A DNA stretch of 64,000 bases, taken from positions 3,348,001-3,412,000 of the forward strand of contig CP069418.1 of assembly GCA_017569305.1 (NCBI GenBank), in the 5' to 3' direction. Shown here piece by piece: positions 16,938-25,020 of the stretch. Below the pieces are notes generated by a model that had not been told where the DNA came from, made no database searches, and saw nothing but the letters and a program-made list of their open reading frames with translations. Position 1 is the stretch's first letter; every line of letters starts with the position of its first letter. Origin of the DNA: Clostridiales bacterium FE2011 (GTDB lineage Bacteria; Bacillota; Clostridia; Christensenellales; Aristaeellaceae). The position numbers were made by a program, and so were the translations under genes.

Positions 16938-17050
16938 ATGAAATATCGATCTTCGATCGATGTGAAATATTGGCCGATACGGCCAATGTGAAATGTCTGC
17001 CAAAGGCAGACGTGAAATATCCCGCGAAAGCGGGATGTGACAGATGCTTC
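16938..17050 (+). repeat. Four-hairpin element A5
   Basis: Arms ATCGATC, ATTGGCCG, GTCTGCC and ATCCCGC, linkers GTGAAATAT, tail GTGACAGATGCT. A GAAGTC/GACTTC hairpin leads it. Confidence 0.9.
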
Positions 17051-17060
17051 AGAGCATAAT

Positions 17061-17096
17061 AAAACCACCGGGTTCAGAATGAAGCCGGTGGTTTTT
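17061..17096. terminator. Bidirectional terminator between pspC and argF
   Basis: AAAACCACCGG with its complement CCGGTGGTTTT around a 13-base loop, T tracts on both strands. Confidence 0.88.
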
Positions 17097-17108
17097 GGAA
17101 GAAACAGA

Positions 17109-18107
17109 TTAAAGATCTTCTGCGAGAGAGGAGGCCATGACTGCTTTGATGGTGTGCATACGGTTCTCGGCTTCATCGAATACGATGGAAGCGGGAGACT
17201 CAAAGACTTCGTCGGTGACTTCCATGCAGTCAATGCCGAACTTCTCGAAGATGGAACGGCCGATAGAGGTTTTAAGATCGTGGAAGGACGGTAAGCAGTG
17301 CATGAACACACACTGTGAACCGGCTTTGCCCATGACAGCGGACGTGACGCGGTAGGGAAGCAGATCGCGGATACGTTCTTCCCAGACGCTGTCCGGCTCA
17401 CCCATGGAGACCCAGACGTCAGTATAGATGACGTGGGCACCGGCGACAGCCTTATCGACGTCGTCCTCAAACTCCAGGACAGCGCCGGTTTCAGCGGCGA
17501 TCTTCCTGCAGGTATCAATGAGGGCGGAATTGGGCCAGTACTTTTCCGGCGCGCAGGCGACGAAGTGCATGCCCATCTTGGCACAGCCCACCATAAGGGA
17601 ATTGCCCATGTTGTAGCGTGCATCGCCCATATAGACGAGCTTGATGCTCTTCAGATCTCCGAAGTGCTCCTTGACCGTCAGGAAGTCGGCCAGGATCTGG
17701 GTGGGATGGAACTCATTGGTGAGGCCATTCCAGACCGGAACGCCGGAATACTTCGCCAGGTCTTCCACGATATTCTGACCGTAACCACGGTATTCAATGC
17801 CGTCATACATGCGGCCCAGAACACGGGCGGTATCGGCAATACTTTCTTTTTTGCCGATCTGGCTTCCGGAAGGATCCAGATAGGTGCAGTTCATTCCCAG
17901 ATCATAGGCGGCAACCTCAAAAGAGCAACGGGTACGGGTGCTGGTCTTTTCAAAGATCAGGGCAACGTTTTTCCCGGCACAGCAGGCATGCGGAATGCCT
18001 GCTTTCTTTTTGGCCTTGAGGTCAGCAGCAAGATCCAGGAGAGAAGAGATCTGATCGGGAGTAAAATCAAGAAGCTTCAGGAAGCTATTACCTTTGAAAG
18101 GATTCAC
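17109..18107 (-). CDS. argF: Ornithine carbamoyltransferase
   Basis: Makes citrulline from ornithine and carbamoyl phosphate, or runs in reverse in arginine catabolism. The carbamoyl-phosphate motif STRTRCSFE, the ornithine-binding region and the MHCLP motif are all present. At about 332 residues it matches anabolic and catabolic OTCs alike, and no other arg or arc gene is near, so direction is open. I chose GTG at 18107 with GAGGT 7 bases upstream; a GTG three codons earlier overlaps the ribosome site. Confidence 0.93.
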   Translation of the reverse strand: MNPFKGNSFLKLLDFTPDQISSLLDLAADLKAKKKAGIPHACCAGKNVALIFEKTSTRTRCSFEVAAYDLGMNCTYLDPSGSQIGKKESIADTARVLGRMYDGIEYRGYGQNIVEDLAKYSGVPVWNGLTNEFHPTQILADFLTVKEHFGDLKSIKLVYMGDARYNMGNSLMVGCAKMGMHFVACAPEKYWPNSALIDTCRKIAAETGAVLEFEDDVDKAVAGAHVIYTDVWVSMGEPDSVWEERIRDLLPYRVTSAVMGKAGSQCVFMHCLPSFHDLKTSIGRSIFEKFGIDCMEVTDEVFESPASIVFDEAENRMHTIKAVMASSLAEDL

Positions 18108-18136
18108 AAATATCACCTCAAGAAAAAGATAGAACT

Positions 18137-18165
18137 AGTATAAGGGAATTAGTTGAGGGAAACAA
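18137..18165 (-). promoter_or_regulatory. Promoter of argF
   Basis: Minus-strand TTGTTT (18160-18165), 17-base spacer, TATACT (18137-18142), about 30 bases before the start codon. No ArgR box was recognised. Confidence 0.6.
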
Positions 18166-18169
18166 GTGA

Positions 18170-18203
18170 AATTCAGAATTCAGAATTAAGAATTCAGAAT
18201 TAA
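18170..18203 (+). repeat. AATTCAG heptanucleotide tandem repeat
   Basis: About five units alternating AATTCAG and AATTAAG directly upstream of the argF promoter. The same heptamer recurs at 43040 and 63565. Confidence 0.85.
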
Positions 18204-18222
18204 AACAAAGACAGAGTTGAAA

Positions 18223-18434
18223 ATGAAATATCGATCTTCGATCGATGTGAAATATTGGCCGTTTTCCGCATCCTCAATGGTCGTAACTCCCCACTGGGGA
18301 GCTTACTCCCTTTCGGATGACCTCACCTCTGACGAGATTTCCGCCACTGGCGGTCCTCAGAGGTTCGCCCAATGTGAAATGTTTGACTTCGTCAAACGTG
18401 AAATATTCGTCCTCAGACGAATGTGTAAGTTGCT
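18223..18434 (+). repeat. Four-hairpin element A6, interrupted by CCACTGG-type repeat DNA
   Basis: Arms ATCGATC, ATTGGCC, GTTTGAC and ATTCGTC with GTGAAATAT linkers. The second hairpin is split: ATTGGCC (18254-18260) and its partner GCCCAAT (18367-18373) are separated by about 106 bases of a different repeat that contains two CCACTGG hairpins (18291 and 18344). Without that insert the element is a normal four-hairpin copy. Confidence 0.85.
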
Positions 18435-18450
18435 TTTACGGCTGCGGCCG

Positions 18451-18491
18451 GGGAGATCCTTCGACGCGCCTTTGGCTTGCTCAGGATGACA
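18451..18491 (+). repeat. CCTTCGACG...GCTCAGGATGACA dispersed repeat
   Basis: Same unit as at 10631-10671, placed directly after element A6. Confidence 0.6.
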
Positions 18492-18546
18492 TACTGAGAG
18501 TTGTAAGTGTATATATTGAACAATAATATTGTTATTTAAAGATGCA

Positions 18547-18592
18547 AGCACAAAATTAGTTCTTTACAAGCACAAAATAATTGTGCTATAAT
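18547..18592 (+). promoter_or_regulatory. Promoter and operator of the XRE/S24 regulator
   Basis: TTTACA (18563-18568), 18-base spacer, TATAAT (18587-18592). The spacer holds the palindrome AGCACAA-AATAA-TTGTGCT (18569-18587), with an extra half site AGCACAA at 18547-18553. A repressor bound here would block polymerase, so autoregulation is the obvious reading. Confidence 0.75.
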
Positions 18593-18623
18593 GCTAACAG
18601 CAAAAAGAAAAGGGGAGAAATGT

Positions 18624-19451
18624 ATGGCCAGGAGCGATTCAAACGGAATGACCAATAACGCCGGGATCGCATACGGTGAGCTGATCCGCCGTCAGCGGAA
18701 GGCCAAGAAGATGAACCAGGAAGAGCTGGGCGCACTGGTGAAGGTCGGAAAGAACGCCGTTGGCGCCTGGGAAGCCGGGAGAAGCCGTCCGGATGTGGGA
18801 AGCGTTCCTGTAATCTGTGAAGCGCTGGATATCTCCCTGGAAGAGTTCTTCGGCTATCCGGACAAGAGCGGAGAAAACATCGTTGAGCTCCATGGTATCA
18901 AGCCTGAAGAACGGGCAGGACTGCTGCGGAAGTATTCCTCCCTGAATCAATACAACCGACAGGTGATCCTGCGGCAGATGGACGTGCTGCGGGACATGCA
19001 GGAAGATACCAGGGAGCCGCGTAAAGTTATCCGGTTGTTCCGGAACGAGCTGGCCGCATCAGCCGGTCCCGGTGAAACTCTGGAAGCTACCCGGGGTGAA
19101 GAAGTGTTCCTGTTTGCTGACAGCATGACAGAGCTGGCAGACGAAATCATCCGGGTCAACGGTAACAGTATGGAGCCCACCTTCGCAAACGGGGACATGG
19201 TGCTGGTAAAGCATACCGGAAGCGTCCGGGAAGGCGAGATCGGCGTCTTCATCTGCGGAGATACCGGTTATATTAAGGAATACCAGAAAGACGGGCTGCA
19301 CAGCCACAATCCGGCATATGCACCGCTTACCTTCAGTGAAAATGAACCGGTACACTGCGTGGGCCGGGTAATCGGAAAAGTGAAAGCAGACGCCTGGGCG
19401 GACGATGAGAGCATCCGTGCCTGGGAAGAATATGAGCAGAAAGGAAGATGA
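18624..19451 (+). CDS. XRE-family repressor with S24/LexA-type autoprotease domain
   Basis: Residues about 15-75 are an XRE helix-turn-helix (LIRRQRKAKKMNQEELGALVKVGKNAVGAWE). A linker leads to a C-terminal S24 domain (about 165-265) with the catalytic serine in VNGNSMEPTF, and a lysine in GYIKEY at the expected position of the general base. The architecture is that of phage CI-like repressors or SOS-responsive regulators. I start at 18624, preceded by GGGGAG; the in-frame ATG at 18591 overlaps the -10 box. The promoter contains a matching palindromic operator. The next gene, a LexA-like winged helix, follows directly and is probably co-transcribed. Confidence 0.88.
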   Translation: MARSDSNGMTNNAGIAYGELIRRQRKAKKMNQEELGALVKVGKNAVGAWEAGRSRPDVGSVPVICEALDISLEEFFGYPDKSGENIVELHGIKPEERAGLLRKYSSLNQYNRQVILRQMDVLRDMQEDTREPRKVIRLFRNELAASAGPGETLEATRGEEVFLFADSMTELADEIIRVNGNSMEPTFANGDMVLVKHTGSVREGEIGVFICGDTGYIKEYQKDGLHSHNPAYAPLTFSENEPVHCVGRVIGKVKADAWADDESIRAWEEYEQKGR

Positions 19452-19453
19452 CC

Positions 19454-19711
19454 ATGCAGAAGCATCCGCCGAGAAATCATGAGAAGAGAATACAGATAAT
19501 GGAATATATGCTGAACTTCGCGACAGAGCAGGGACGGCAGCCGTCGGTTCGGGAGATCGGAATCGCGGCGGGACTGCAGTCGACTTCCACTACGGCAGGA
19601 TACCTGAGGAGAATGGTGAATGAGGGACTGCTGGCGAAAAGCGAAAAGGCGAAGAGGAGCTATTTTGTGACGGGGGAAGCAGCAGAGCTGCTGAGAGGAA
19701 AAGCAAGCTGA
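19454..19711 (+). CDS. Stand-alone LexA-like winged-helix protein
   Basis: An 85-residue protein resembling only the N-terminal DNA-binding domain of LexA (IQIMEYMLNFATEQGRQPSVREIGIAAGLQSTSTTAGYLRRMVNEGLL). It has no protease domain. Its start lies at the end of the XRE/S24 gene: an ATG at 19448 overlaps that stop by four bases, and the ATG at 19454 is better spaced from AAGGA. Co-expression with a protein that has an S24 domain but a different DNA-binding head suggests a functional pair. Whether this organism has a full LexA elsewhere is unknown. Confidence 0.8.
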   Translation: MQKHPPRNHEKRIQIMEYMLNFATEQGRQPSVREIGIAAGLQSTSTTAGYLRRMVNEGLLAKSEKAKRSYFVTGEAAELLRGKAS

Positions 19712-19726
19712 GAGCTTGCTTTTCTT

Positions 19727-19761
19727 ACTTAAAACTTAAGACTTAAGACTTAAAACTTAAG
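19727..19761 (+). repeat. ACTTAAR heptanucleotide repeat with attached hairpin module
   Basis: Five ACTTAAA/ACTTAAG units, then AATGGTGGAG and a hairpin AAAATCGCA...TGCGATTTTT (to about 19798). The same heptamer plus AATGGTGGAAG plus A/T-footed hairpin order occurs at 37837 and 42972, and a related one at 24605. Confidence 0.8.
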
Positions 19762-19800
19762 AATGGTGGAGAAAATCGCATCCTAAAGGTGCGATTTTTC

Positions 19801-20230
19801 TGATTGTTGTTAGGGCTTCGCCCTTAGTAAGGGATATCCGCAACCTCAAAGGTCGTGACTGTTCCGCAATCTCAGTCGACGCAGCAGGTATCGCTAGCGC
19901 TTCAACCTGCTGCTTGCTTTGATTGACTCGTTCAGGGCGCTTTTGCTTTCGGCAAATGACCCACTGGGTCACCGCTTCCTTCGCTCCCCACTGGAGAGTT
20001 CACTCCCTTTCGGTTGACCTCTCGGGGCTATCGCCCGTTTTCCGCTGAGAAAGAGCCACTGGCTCTTTCTCCAGGCGCTCCAAACCCTCTTAGGTATTTC
20101 TGCCACTGGCTGCCCTCAGAGGTTCGCCCTCGATTCACTTCGTTTTCCCCAGGGCTGCCGCCCGTTCTCCACTGAGAAAGAGCCACTGGCTCTTTCTCCG
20201 GGCGTTTCGAACCCCGGAATGACAGCCTAT
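19801..20230 (+). repeat. Mosaic of CCACTGG-apex hairpins
   Basis: Non-coding stretch with hairpins that share the apex CCACTGG but have different stems: centres at 19961 (GAC/GTC), 19988 (CTC/GAG), 20056 and 20183 (AAAGAG/CTCTTT) and 20103. Between them are recurring pieces such as CTCCCTTTCGG and CCTCAGAGGTTCGCCC, and GGGCTTCGCCC and TTGCTTTCGGCAA hairpins. Relatives interrupt element A6. No gene is supported here. Confidence 0.7.
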
Positions 20231-20344
20231 GTTTGCACATTATGGAATGCGTTTAACTGGCCGAAATAGAAGAAAATAGGCGGCAAGAGCAGTGACAGAG
20301 GGACAGACACTCAGTCACATTTTCTTCGAAAACAGTGACAGAAA

Positions 20345-20490
20345 ATGGACCCGCATCCTCAATCGTCGCATTGCTCTTTTGGAGCAATCGCACTGCTTGT
20401 TTCGGATGACTCGTTCGGATCACTTCCTGTTTCACAGGATAGCCCACTGGGCTACCGTTTTCCTCACTCCCCCCAAAGTCACACTCTTAC
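20345..20490 (+). repeat. Further CCACTGG-type repeat segment
   Basis: CCGCATCCTCAAT..., a GATTGC-type hairpin around GCTCTTTTGGAGC, and TAGC-CCACTGG-GCTA (20454). The opening matches the start of the insert in element A6 at 18268. The stretch 20231-20344 shows nothing recognisable apart from GTGACAG repeats. Confidence 0.6.
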
Positions 20491-20542
20491 CGCTTTTGCG
20501 CAGTGGACACATTACAACAAGGAATCAATTGAATTGATCCCC

Positions 20543-20574
20543 AAAACAGATACACGATAAGGTGTATCTGTTTT
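20543..20574. terminator. Bidirectional terminator after the zinc-ribbon gene
   Basis: AAAACAGATACAC and its complement around a GATAAG loop, T tract on each strand; 15 bases from the end of the minus-strand gene. Confidence 0.85.
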
Positions 20575-20588
20575 AACATGCATAATTA

Positions 20589-21002
20589 TCAAGACTTCTG
20601 CTTGAACTGGTGGCCGCAGCGGACACAGGTGATGTCGCGTTCGCCGGAGCCGCGCTTCATGCGGAGAAGAACTTTGCAGTTGGGGCACTTGAAGTACTTA
20701 TAGTCCTTGCTGTTCTTCATACGTTTGATGAACTGGCTGGACTTCAGCTTCCAGTTGGAGGTCAGGTCGATGTACTTCCGGTTTTCTTCAATACGCTTAG
20801 TGTTGTTACGAGAAAGCATACGGAAGACGGTTGTGACATAGAGAGCAAAACCAGCAAGAGAGAACAGACCGATGCCGGTGAAGCTGCCCAGAAGGGAAGC
20901 CACAAGACCGGAAAGAAGGGTGAACATGCCGAGATTGTCGGGGCCATGACGACCGACCATAAAGCGAGCAAGAGATTCTTTGAGGCGCTGGAGAAAGTTC
21001 AT
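20589..21002 (-). CDS. Small membrane protein with C-terminal zinc ribbon
   Basis: About 137 residues. The N-terminal half has a hydrophobic stretch of two helices (LGMFTLLSGLVASLLGSFTG and the following GLFSLAGFALYVTTVF). The C-terminal half is basic and ends in a treble-clef/zinc-ribbon pattern (FKCPNCK...ITCVRCGHQFK). Function unknown; such proteins are common in Clostridia. I start at 21002; the ATG at 21014 has its purine-rich ribosome site directly abutting it. It may be read with the dnaJ operon upstream, although hairpin element A7 intervenes. Confidence 0.72.
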   Translation of the reverse strand: MNFLQRLKESLARFMVGRHGPDNLGMFTLLSGLVASLLGSFTGIGLFSLAGFALYVTTVFRMLSRNNTKRIEENRKYIDLTSNWKLKSSQFIKRMKNSKDYKYFKCPNCKVLLRMKRGSGERDITCVRCGHQFKQKS

Positions 21003-21024
21003 GGGAAAGATCATCCTTTCATGA

Positions 21025-21132
21025 ATGAAATATCGATCTTCGATCGATGTGAAATGTTGCCTACGGCAACGTGAAATATTGGCCTTTGGCCAATGTGAAA
21101 TATTCGTCTACCGACGAATGTGAAAGTTACTG
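21025..21132 (+). repeat. Four-hairpin element A7
   Basis: Arms ATCGATC, GTTGCC, ATTGGCC and ATTCGTC, tail GTGAAAGTTACTG, then a CGTC/GACG hairpin. Here the linker strand is opposite to both flanking genes, which are on the minus strand. Confidence 0.9.
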
Positions 21133-21149
21133 ATCGTCTTCGACGATGG

Positions 21150-21971
21150 TTAGCAGAACATTCCATAACGTCCACAACCACCCAAACAGCAGTTGCAGAA
21201 CATGTTGGCGACGATGCAGGTGAGGCAGGGATTGGAGCAGATGGCGGAACGGAAATCGTAACCGCTGCTGCGTGCCTGGCGATAAGCCTGGCGGCCTGAC
21301 TCAATGGTGTTCAGCAGAGCCTGGAAATCCGGATCGTTGGGTGCCATACGGACTGCGGCACGGGCATGATCGAGAGCGGAAATCCGGTTGCCAAGCCCCA
21401 TATCCGCACGAGCATAGAGTGCATGCCAATCGGCGTCATGGGTAGGAACCCGGTTGAGCTGGGTGATCGCGTCGTGATAACGGTTGGCGAGAACGTGATT
21501 CTCAGCGGTCTTCAGCTCGGGATTGGAATAGTTCCGCGTACGGTAGCGGGTCTGCTGCTGATAGCCGCCCTGCTGGCCGCCGAAGAAAGCGGAGAAGGGA
21601 TCAAAGCCGAAACCGAAATCCCCAAAGGGATCACCGCCCTGGCCGCCATTACCACCGTAGCTGCCCTGGCCATAACTGCCCTGGGAGCCGCCATAGCCGC
21701 CATAACTGCCGCCGAAGGGATTGTAATAACCAGACGCACCGGAAGAGCCGGAAGAACTATAGGGATTCTGATAAGGATCCTTGCCGGTCTTCTTGATCTG
21801 CAGGGCGCGGGTATAGGCCTCATTAACCTCCCGCATCTTCTCTTCCGCGGCTTTGTCGCCGGGATTCAGGTCCGGGTGATACTTCTTGGCCAGCTTCCGG
21901 TAGGCGGATTTGATCTCGTCCTCGGTTGCGGAGGAATTCAGACCCAGTACCGCAAATGGATCATTCGGCAT
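21150..21971 (-). CDS. DnaJ-domain co-chaperone with Gly/Tyr-rich middle and Cys-rich tail
   Basis: Residues 1-65 are a J domain with the essential HPD motif ([10 protein letters not shown]), which should stimulate the ATPase of the Hsp70 encoded in the same operon. A Gly/Tyr/Ser/Gln-rich disordered region follows (about 70-145), then helical TPR-like sequence ([19 protein letters not shown]...[11 protein letters not shown]) and a C-terminus with eight cysteines ([17 protein letters not shown]). It lacks the zinc-finger and substrate domains of canonical DnaJ, so it is a specialised J protein. The start at 21971 is 6 bases after AAGGAGG. It overlaps the preceding gene by 11 bases. Confidence 0.87.
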   Translation of the reverse strand: MPNDPFAVLGLNSSATEDEIKSAYRKLAKKYHPDLNPGDKAAEEKMREVNEAYTRALQIKKTGKDPYQNPYSSSGSSGASGYYNPFGGSYGGYGGSQGSYGQGSYGGNGGQGGDPFGDFGFGFDPFSAFFGGQQGGYQQQTRYRTRNYSNPELKTAENHVLANRYHDAITQLNRVPTHDADWHALYARADMGLGNRISALDHARAAVRMAPNDPDFQALLNTIESGRQAYRQARSSGYDFRSAICSNPCLTCIVANMFCNCCLGGCGRYGMFC

Positions 21972-22815
21972 GGGCATCCTCCTTTCTTTGTTTCTGTTTC
22001 TTTTCGGTGATCAGCGTATAACGCTGCCACACACCGCTGTATATGACATTCCGCAGGAGATCGAGATCCTGCTCCAGGGGGAGAATCTCGAAGCTGTTAG
22101 CTGCCTCAGCGATCAGCAGCTCCAGGGTTTCCTTGCAGAAGTCTTCATAATCCGGCCGGTCATGGTAAACGTCCAGGGGATTGAAACGGCGTTTTCTGTG
22201 ATCCGCGTCGTAATCCTCCCAGGCATCCATCCAGTAGATGAAGCGACCGAGACTGTTGCCAACTGAACGGAGTACCGGCGCCCACATGTCGTCCAGCTTT
22301 GGTACGAACACCGCACCGAGCATTTCGCCGGAAAGATTGCAGAGGCGGTCCGGATCCGGGACGGTTTTCTTTTCTTCCTTCCAGAGTTCTGAAAGAGCCT
22401 GCTCCACAGCAACGGACTGTGCCGGCCACAGGGTGCGAACTTTCTTCGCAGCCTTGCGGAAGAGGGTCTCACCGGTTTTCCCGACGAGGGAATGATCGTC
22501 CATGCGCTGATCCTCACACTTCCAATAGAAGAGGAGGGCATTCATATCAGCCGAGTAATCAATCATGGAAGAAGAACAGAAAGGATGCTTCTTCACAGGA
22601 TGAATGCCACAGCGGGCAGTGGCCTGGGCAGTTTCCGGCTCATAGAGCGAGGAGAGGAGAAGTGCGAGGAAAGTCATGTCATTACTGAGGGAAAGCCGGC
22701 CGGACTGACCGTGACGGCTCTTCAGTGCATGACAGACGCCGCAGTAAACGGAGCGGTAACGCTGCTTCTGCTCATCCGTGAGGACTGATAATACAGGGGC
22801 TATATATCCGAACAT
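21961..22815 (-). CDS. DUF5685 family protein
   Basis: A 284-residue protein starting [10 protein letters not shown] and containing a CGVCHALK motif near residue 29, followed by helical sequence typical of DUF5685 proteins, which in Clostridia regularly accompany Hsp70/J-domain genes. Possible metal ligands are the CxxC at the N-terminus and later cysteine/histidine residues ([12 protein letters not shown]). Function unknown; the conserved neighbourhood suggests a client or adaptor of the dnaK2/dnaJ pair. GAGGAGG lies 6 bases before the ATG, and the coding ends overlap with dnaJ, implying translational coupling. Confidence 0.78.
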   Translation of the reverse strand: MFGYIAPVLSVLTDEQKQRYRSVYCGVCHALKSRHGQSGRLSLSNDMTFLALLLSSLYEPETAQATARCGIHPVKKHPFCSSSMIDYSADMNALLFYWKCEDQRMDDHSLVGKTGETLFRKAAKKVRTLWPAQSVAVEQALSELWKEEKKTVPDPDRLCNLSGEMLGAVFVPKLDDMWAPVLRSVGNSLGRFIYWMDAWEDYDADHRKRRFNPLDVYHDRPDYEDFCKETLELLIAEAANSFEILPLEQDLDLLRNVIYSGVWQRYTLITEKKQKQRKEDAHAE

Positions 22816-22826
22816 GATGCGCCTCC

Positions 22827-24578
22827 TCAGGCATCATAGGCACCATCGTCATTCTCTCCTTCAGGAGAAGAGGCATAGGTGCCGACAGACCGGAGAATGG
22901 TGTCCAGATCCTCGGATGCAGTCTTGATCCGGTATTCATCAGAACTGCGGAGCGCTTCCTCCAGAGCGGAGATGGAAGCATCCAGGCGGGTCTTATCCTC
23001 GTCCTTCAGCTTCTTGCGGGCGCGGCGGGCCTGATTCAGCAGGTTCTCAGCGGCATCCTTGGTCTGCTGGGACTGCTTACGCTGTTTATCCTCAGCGGCG
23101 TAGCGCTGGGCATCCCGGATGGCGCGGTCGATTTCTTCCCAGCTCATGTTGCCGGAACCGGAGATGGTGATATCCTGGCTGCGGTTGGTGCCCAGGTCAC
23201 GGGCAGTGACATGGACGATACCGTTGGTGTCGATAGAGAAGGTGACCTCAATCTGCGGTATTCCGCGAAGGGCACGGCGGATACCGGTGAGGCGGAACTT
23301 ACCCAGGGACTTATTGGCGGAAGCAATTTCGCGTTCACCCTGAAGCACATTGATTTCCACGCTGGTCTGGAAATTGGCGGCCGTGGTGAAAACCTGGGAA
23401 TGCTGGCAGGGCAGAGGAGAATTGCGGTCAATGATCTTGGCGAAGACGTCGCCCAGGGTTTCAATACCCAGGGAAAGGGGCGTGACGTCGATCAGGACGA
23501 TGGAGTTGACTGTGCCGGTCAGCACGCCGCCCTGGAGACAGGCACCCATGGCCACACACTCATCCGGGTTGATATCCCGGGCAGGCTCCTTACCGGTGAG
23601 GCGGCGAACCTCTTCCTGCACGGCAGGAATACGGGTGGAACCGCCGACGAGGAGCACACGGCTGAGGTCAGAAGCCTTGATGTCGGCATCCGACATGGCC
23701 TGCTGTACCGGACCGCGGGTAGCGGCAACCAGGTGAGCCGTCAGGTCATCGAAACGGGCACGGGTCAGGGTGCACTCCAGATGCATGGGACCGGAAGCAT
23801 TCTGCGCCAGGAAGGGCAGATTGATTACAGTAGAGGTGGAAGCGGAAAGCTCAATCTTGGCTTTTTCCGCGGCCTCGGCCAGGCGCTGCATAGCCATGGG
23901 ATCCTTGGAGATATCCACATGGTGTTCCTTGCGGAACTCCTCCAGGAGCCAGCCGACGATGCACTGGTCAAAGTCATCGCCACCCAGGTGGTTATTACCG
24001 GCAGTGGCAAGCACTTCAATGGTATCGCTGTTGATTTCCAGGATACTGACGTCGAAGGTACCGCCGCCCAGGTCATAAACCATGACGCGGCAGGGCATAC
24101 CCTTATCAAAACCGTAAGCCAGAGCGGCGGAAGTGGGCTCATTGATAATACGCAGGACGTTGAGGCCAGCGATGAGACCGGCATCCTTAGTGGCCTGGCG
24201 CTGGGCATCTGAGAAATAGGCAGGGACAGTGATGACCGCATCGGTGACAGGCTCACCGATATAGCTTTCAGCATCCGCTTTGAGCTTCTGCAGGATCATA
24301 GCTGAGATCTCCTGGGGCGTATAGCTTTTACCGTCCACCTGGAAACGCTTATCTGAACCCATATCCCGCTTCACAGAAGAGAAGGTACGGGAAGCATTCG
24401 TAACAGCCTGGCGCTTGGCGGTCATACCGACAAGACGCTCACCAGACTTGGTAAAAGCGACAACAGAAGGCGTGGTACGGCCACCCTCAGCATTAGGGAT
24501 GACGACCGCACGGCCATTCTCCATGAAAGAAACGCAGGAGTTGGTGGTACCAAGGTCAATACCGATTGTACGGGACAT
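22827..24578 (-). CDS. Hsp70 chaperone, DnaK paralogue
   Basis: A 583-residue Hsp70 with an intact actin-like ATPase domain (GIDLGTTNS, the second phosphate loop [21 protein letters not shown]) and a substrate domain to about residue 500, followed by a shortened helical lid. It is smaller than housekeeping DnaK (about 610-640) and lacks its GG-rich acidic C-terminus; grpE and hrcA are absent. It is therefore best read as a second Hsp70 dedicated to the co-encoded DUF5685 and J proteins. GGAGG lies 9 bases upstream of the start. First gene of a three-gene minus-strand operon. Confidence 0.9.
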   Translation of the reverse strand: MSRTIGIDLGTTNSCVSFMENGRAVVIPNAEGGRTTPSVVAFTKSGERLVGMTAKRQAVTNASRTFSSVKRDMGSDKRFQVDGKSYTPQEISAMILQKLKADAESYIGEPVTDAVITVPAYFSDAQRQATKDAGLIAGLNVLRIINEPTSAALAYGFDKGMPCRVMVYDLGGGTFDVSILEINSDTIEVLATAGNNHLGGDDFDQCIVGWLLEEFRKEHHVDISKDPMAMQRLAEAAEKAKIELSASTSTVINLPFLAQNASGPMHLECTLTRARFDDLTAHLVAATRGPVQQAMSDADIKASDLSRVLLVGGSTRIPAVQEEVRRLTGKEPARDINPDECVAMGACLQGGVLTGTVNSIVLIDVTPLSLGIETLGDVFAKIIDRNSPLPCQHSQVFTTAANFQTSVEINVLQGEREIASANKSLGKFRLTGIRRALRGIPQIEVTFSIDTNGIVHVTARDLGTNRSQDITISGSGNMSWEEIDRAIRDAQRYAAEDKQRKQSQQTKDAAENLLNQARRARKKLKDEDKTRLDASISALEEALRSSDEYRIKTASEDLDTILRSVGTYASSPEGENDDGAYDA

Positions 24579-24604
24579 ATTAGAAAATCCTCCGGATATA
24601 TTAT

Positions 24605-24673
24605 TAATTCACAATTCATAATTCATAATGGCGGAAGAAAAATCCCGGGTGGGATTTTTCCTAGAATATAATA
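24605..24673 (-). repeat. AATTCAT heptamer repeat and hairpin upstream of dnaK2
   Basis: AATTCAC/AATTCAT units (24605-24629) then AATGGCGGAAG and the hairpin AAAAATCCC-GGGT-GGGATTTTT. Read on the minus strand this is a terminator-like structure lying between the presumed promoter and dnaK2, so it could act as an attenuator. The rest of the 442-bp gap holds element B5 and no gene. Confidence 0.6.
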
Positions 24674-24728
24674 TAGAAGGTTTTTCAAGGATAAGAGAAT
24701 GTAATGTGAATGGTATGTGAAAAAAACG

Positions 24729-24864
24729 TTCCGCTAAGGCGGAAATGTCGCCTGCGGCGAATGATATGTTGCTGCGCAACATGATATATCGGCTTAATGC
24801 CGATATGATAGATTCGACTTCGTCGAATATGATATTTTTGACTACGTCAAAAGTGATAGATACT
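24729..24864 (+). repeat. Four-hairpin element B5 with two leading hairpins
   Basis: Leading TTCCGC/GCGGAA and TCGCC/GGCGA hairpins, then arms GTTGC, ATATCGGC (TTAAT loop), ATTCGAC and TTTTTGAC with ATGATAT linkers; tail GTGATAGATACTGAC. In the divergent gap between dnaK2 and the M18 peptidase. Confidence 0.88.
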
Positions 24865-25020
24865 GACTAATGAGTTGAAAATATGGATATGGTAAGCTAA
24901 AAGAAAGGTTATACGAAGGAGATTACAGGCAGCGGTGATCGTAAAGTTGACTGGTTATTGTATACAAATTGTATTTATCTAGAAGCGGTGGTAAGATAAG
25001 CCGTAAGGAGCGTGAAACTT

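Noticed and set aside
19801..20490. Remnant of a transposase or phage gene in the repeat-rich gap
   Set aside because: No frame of useful length or recognisable protein similarity; the stretch is made of palindromic repeat pieces.
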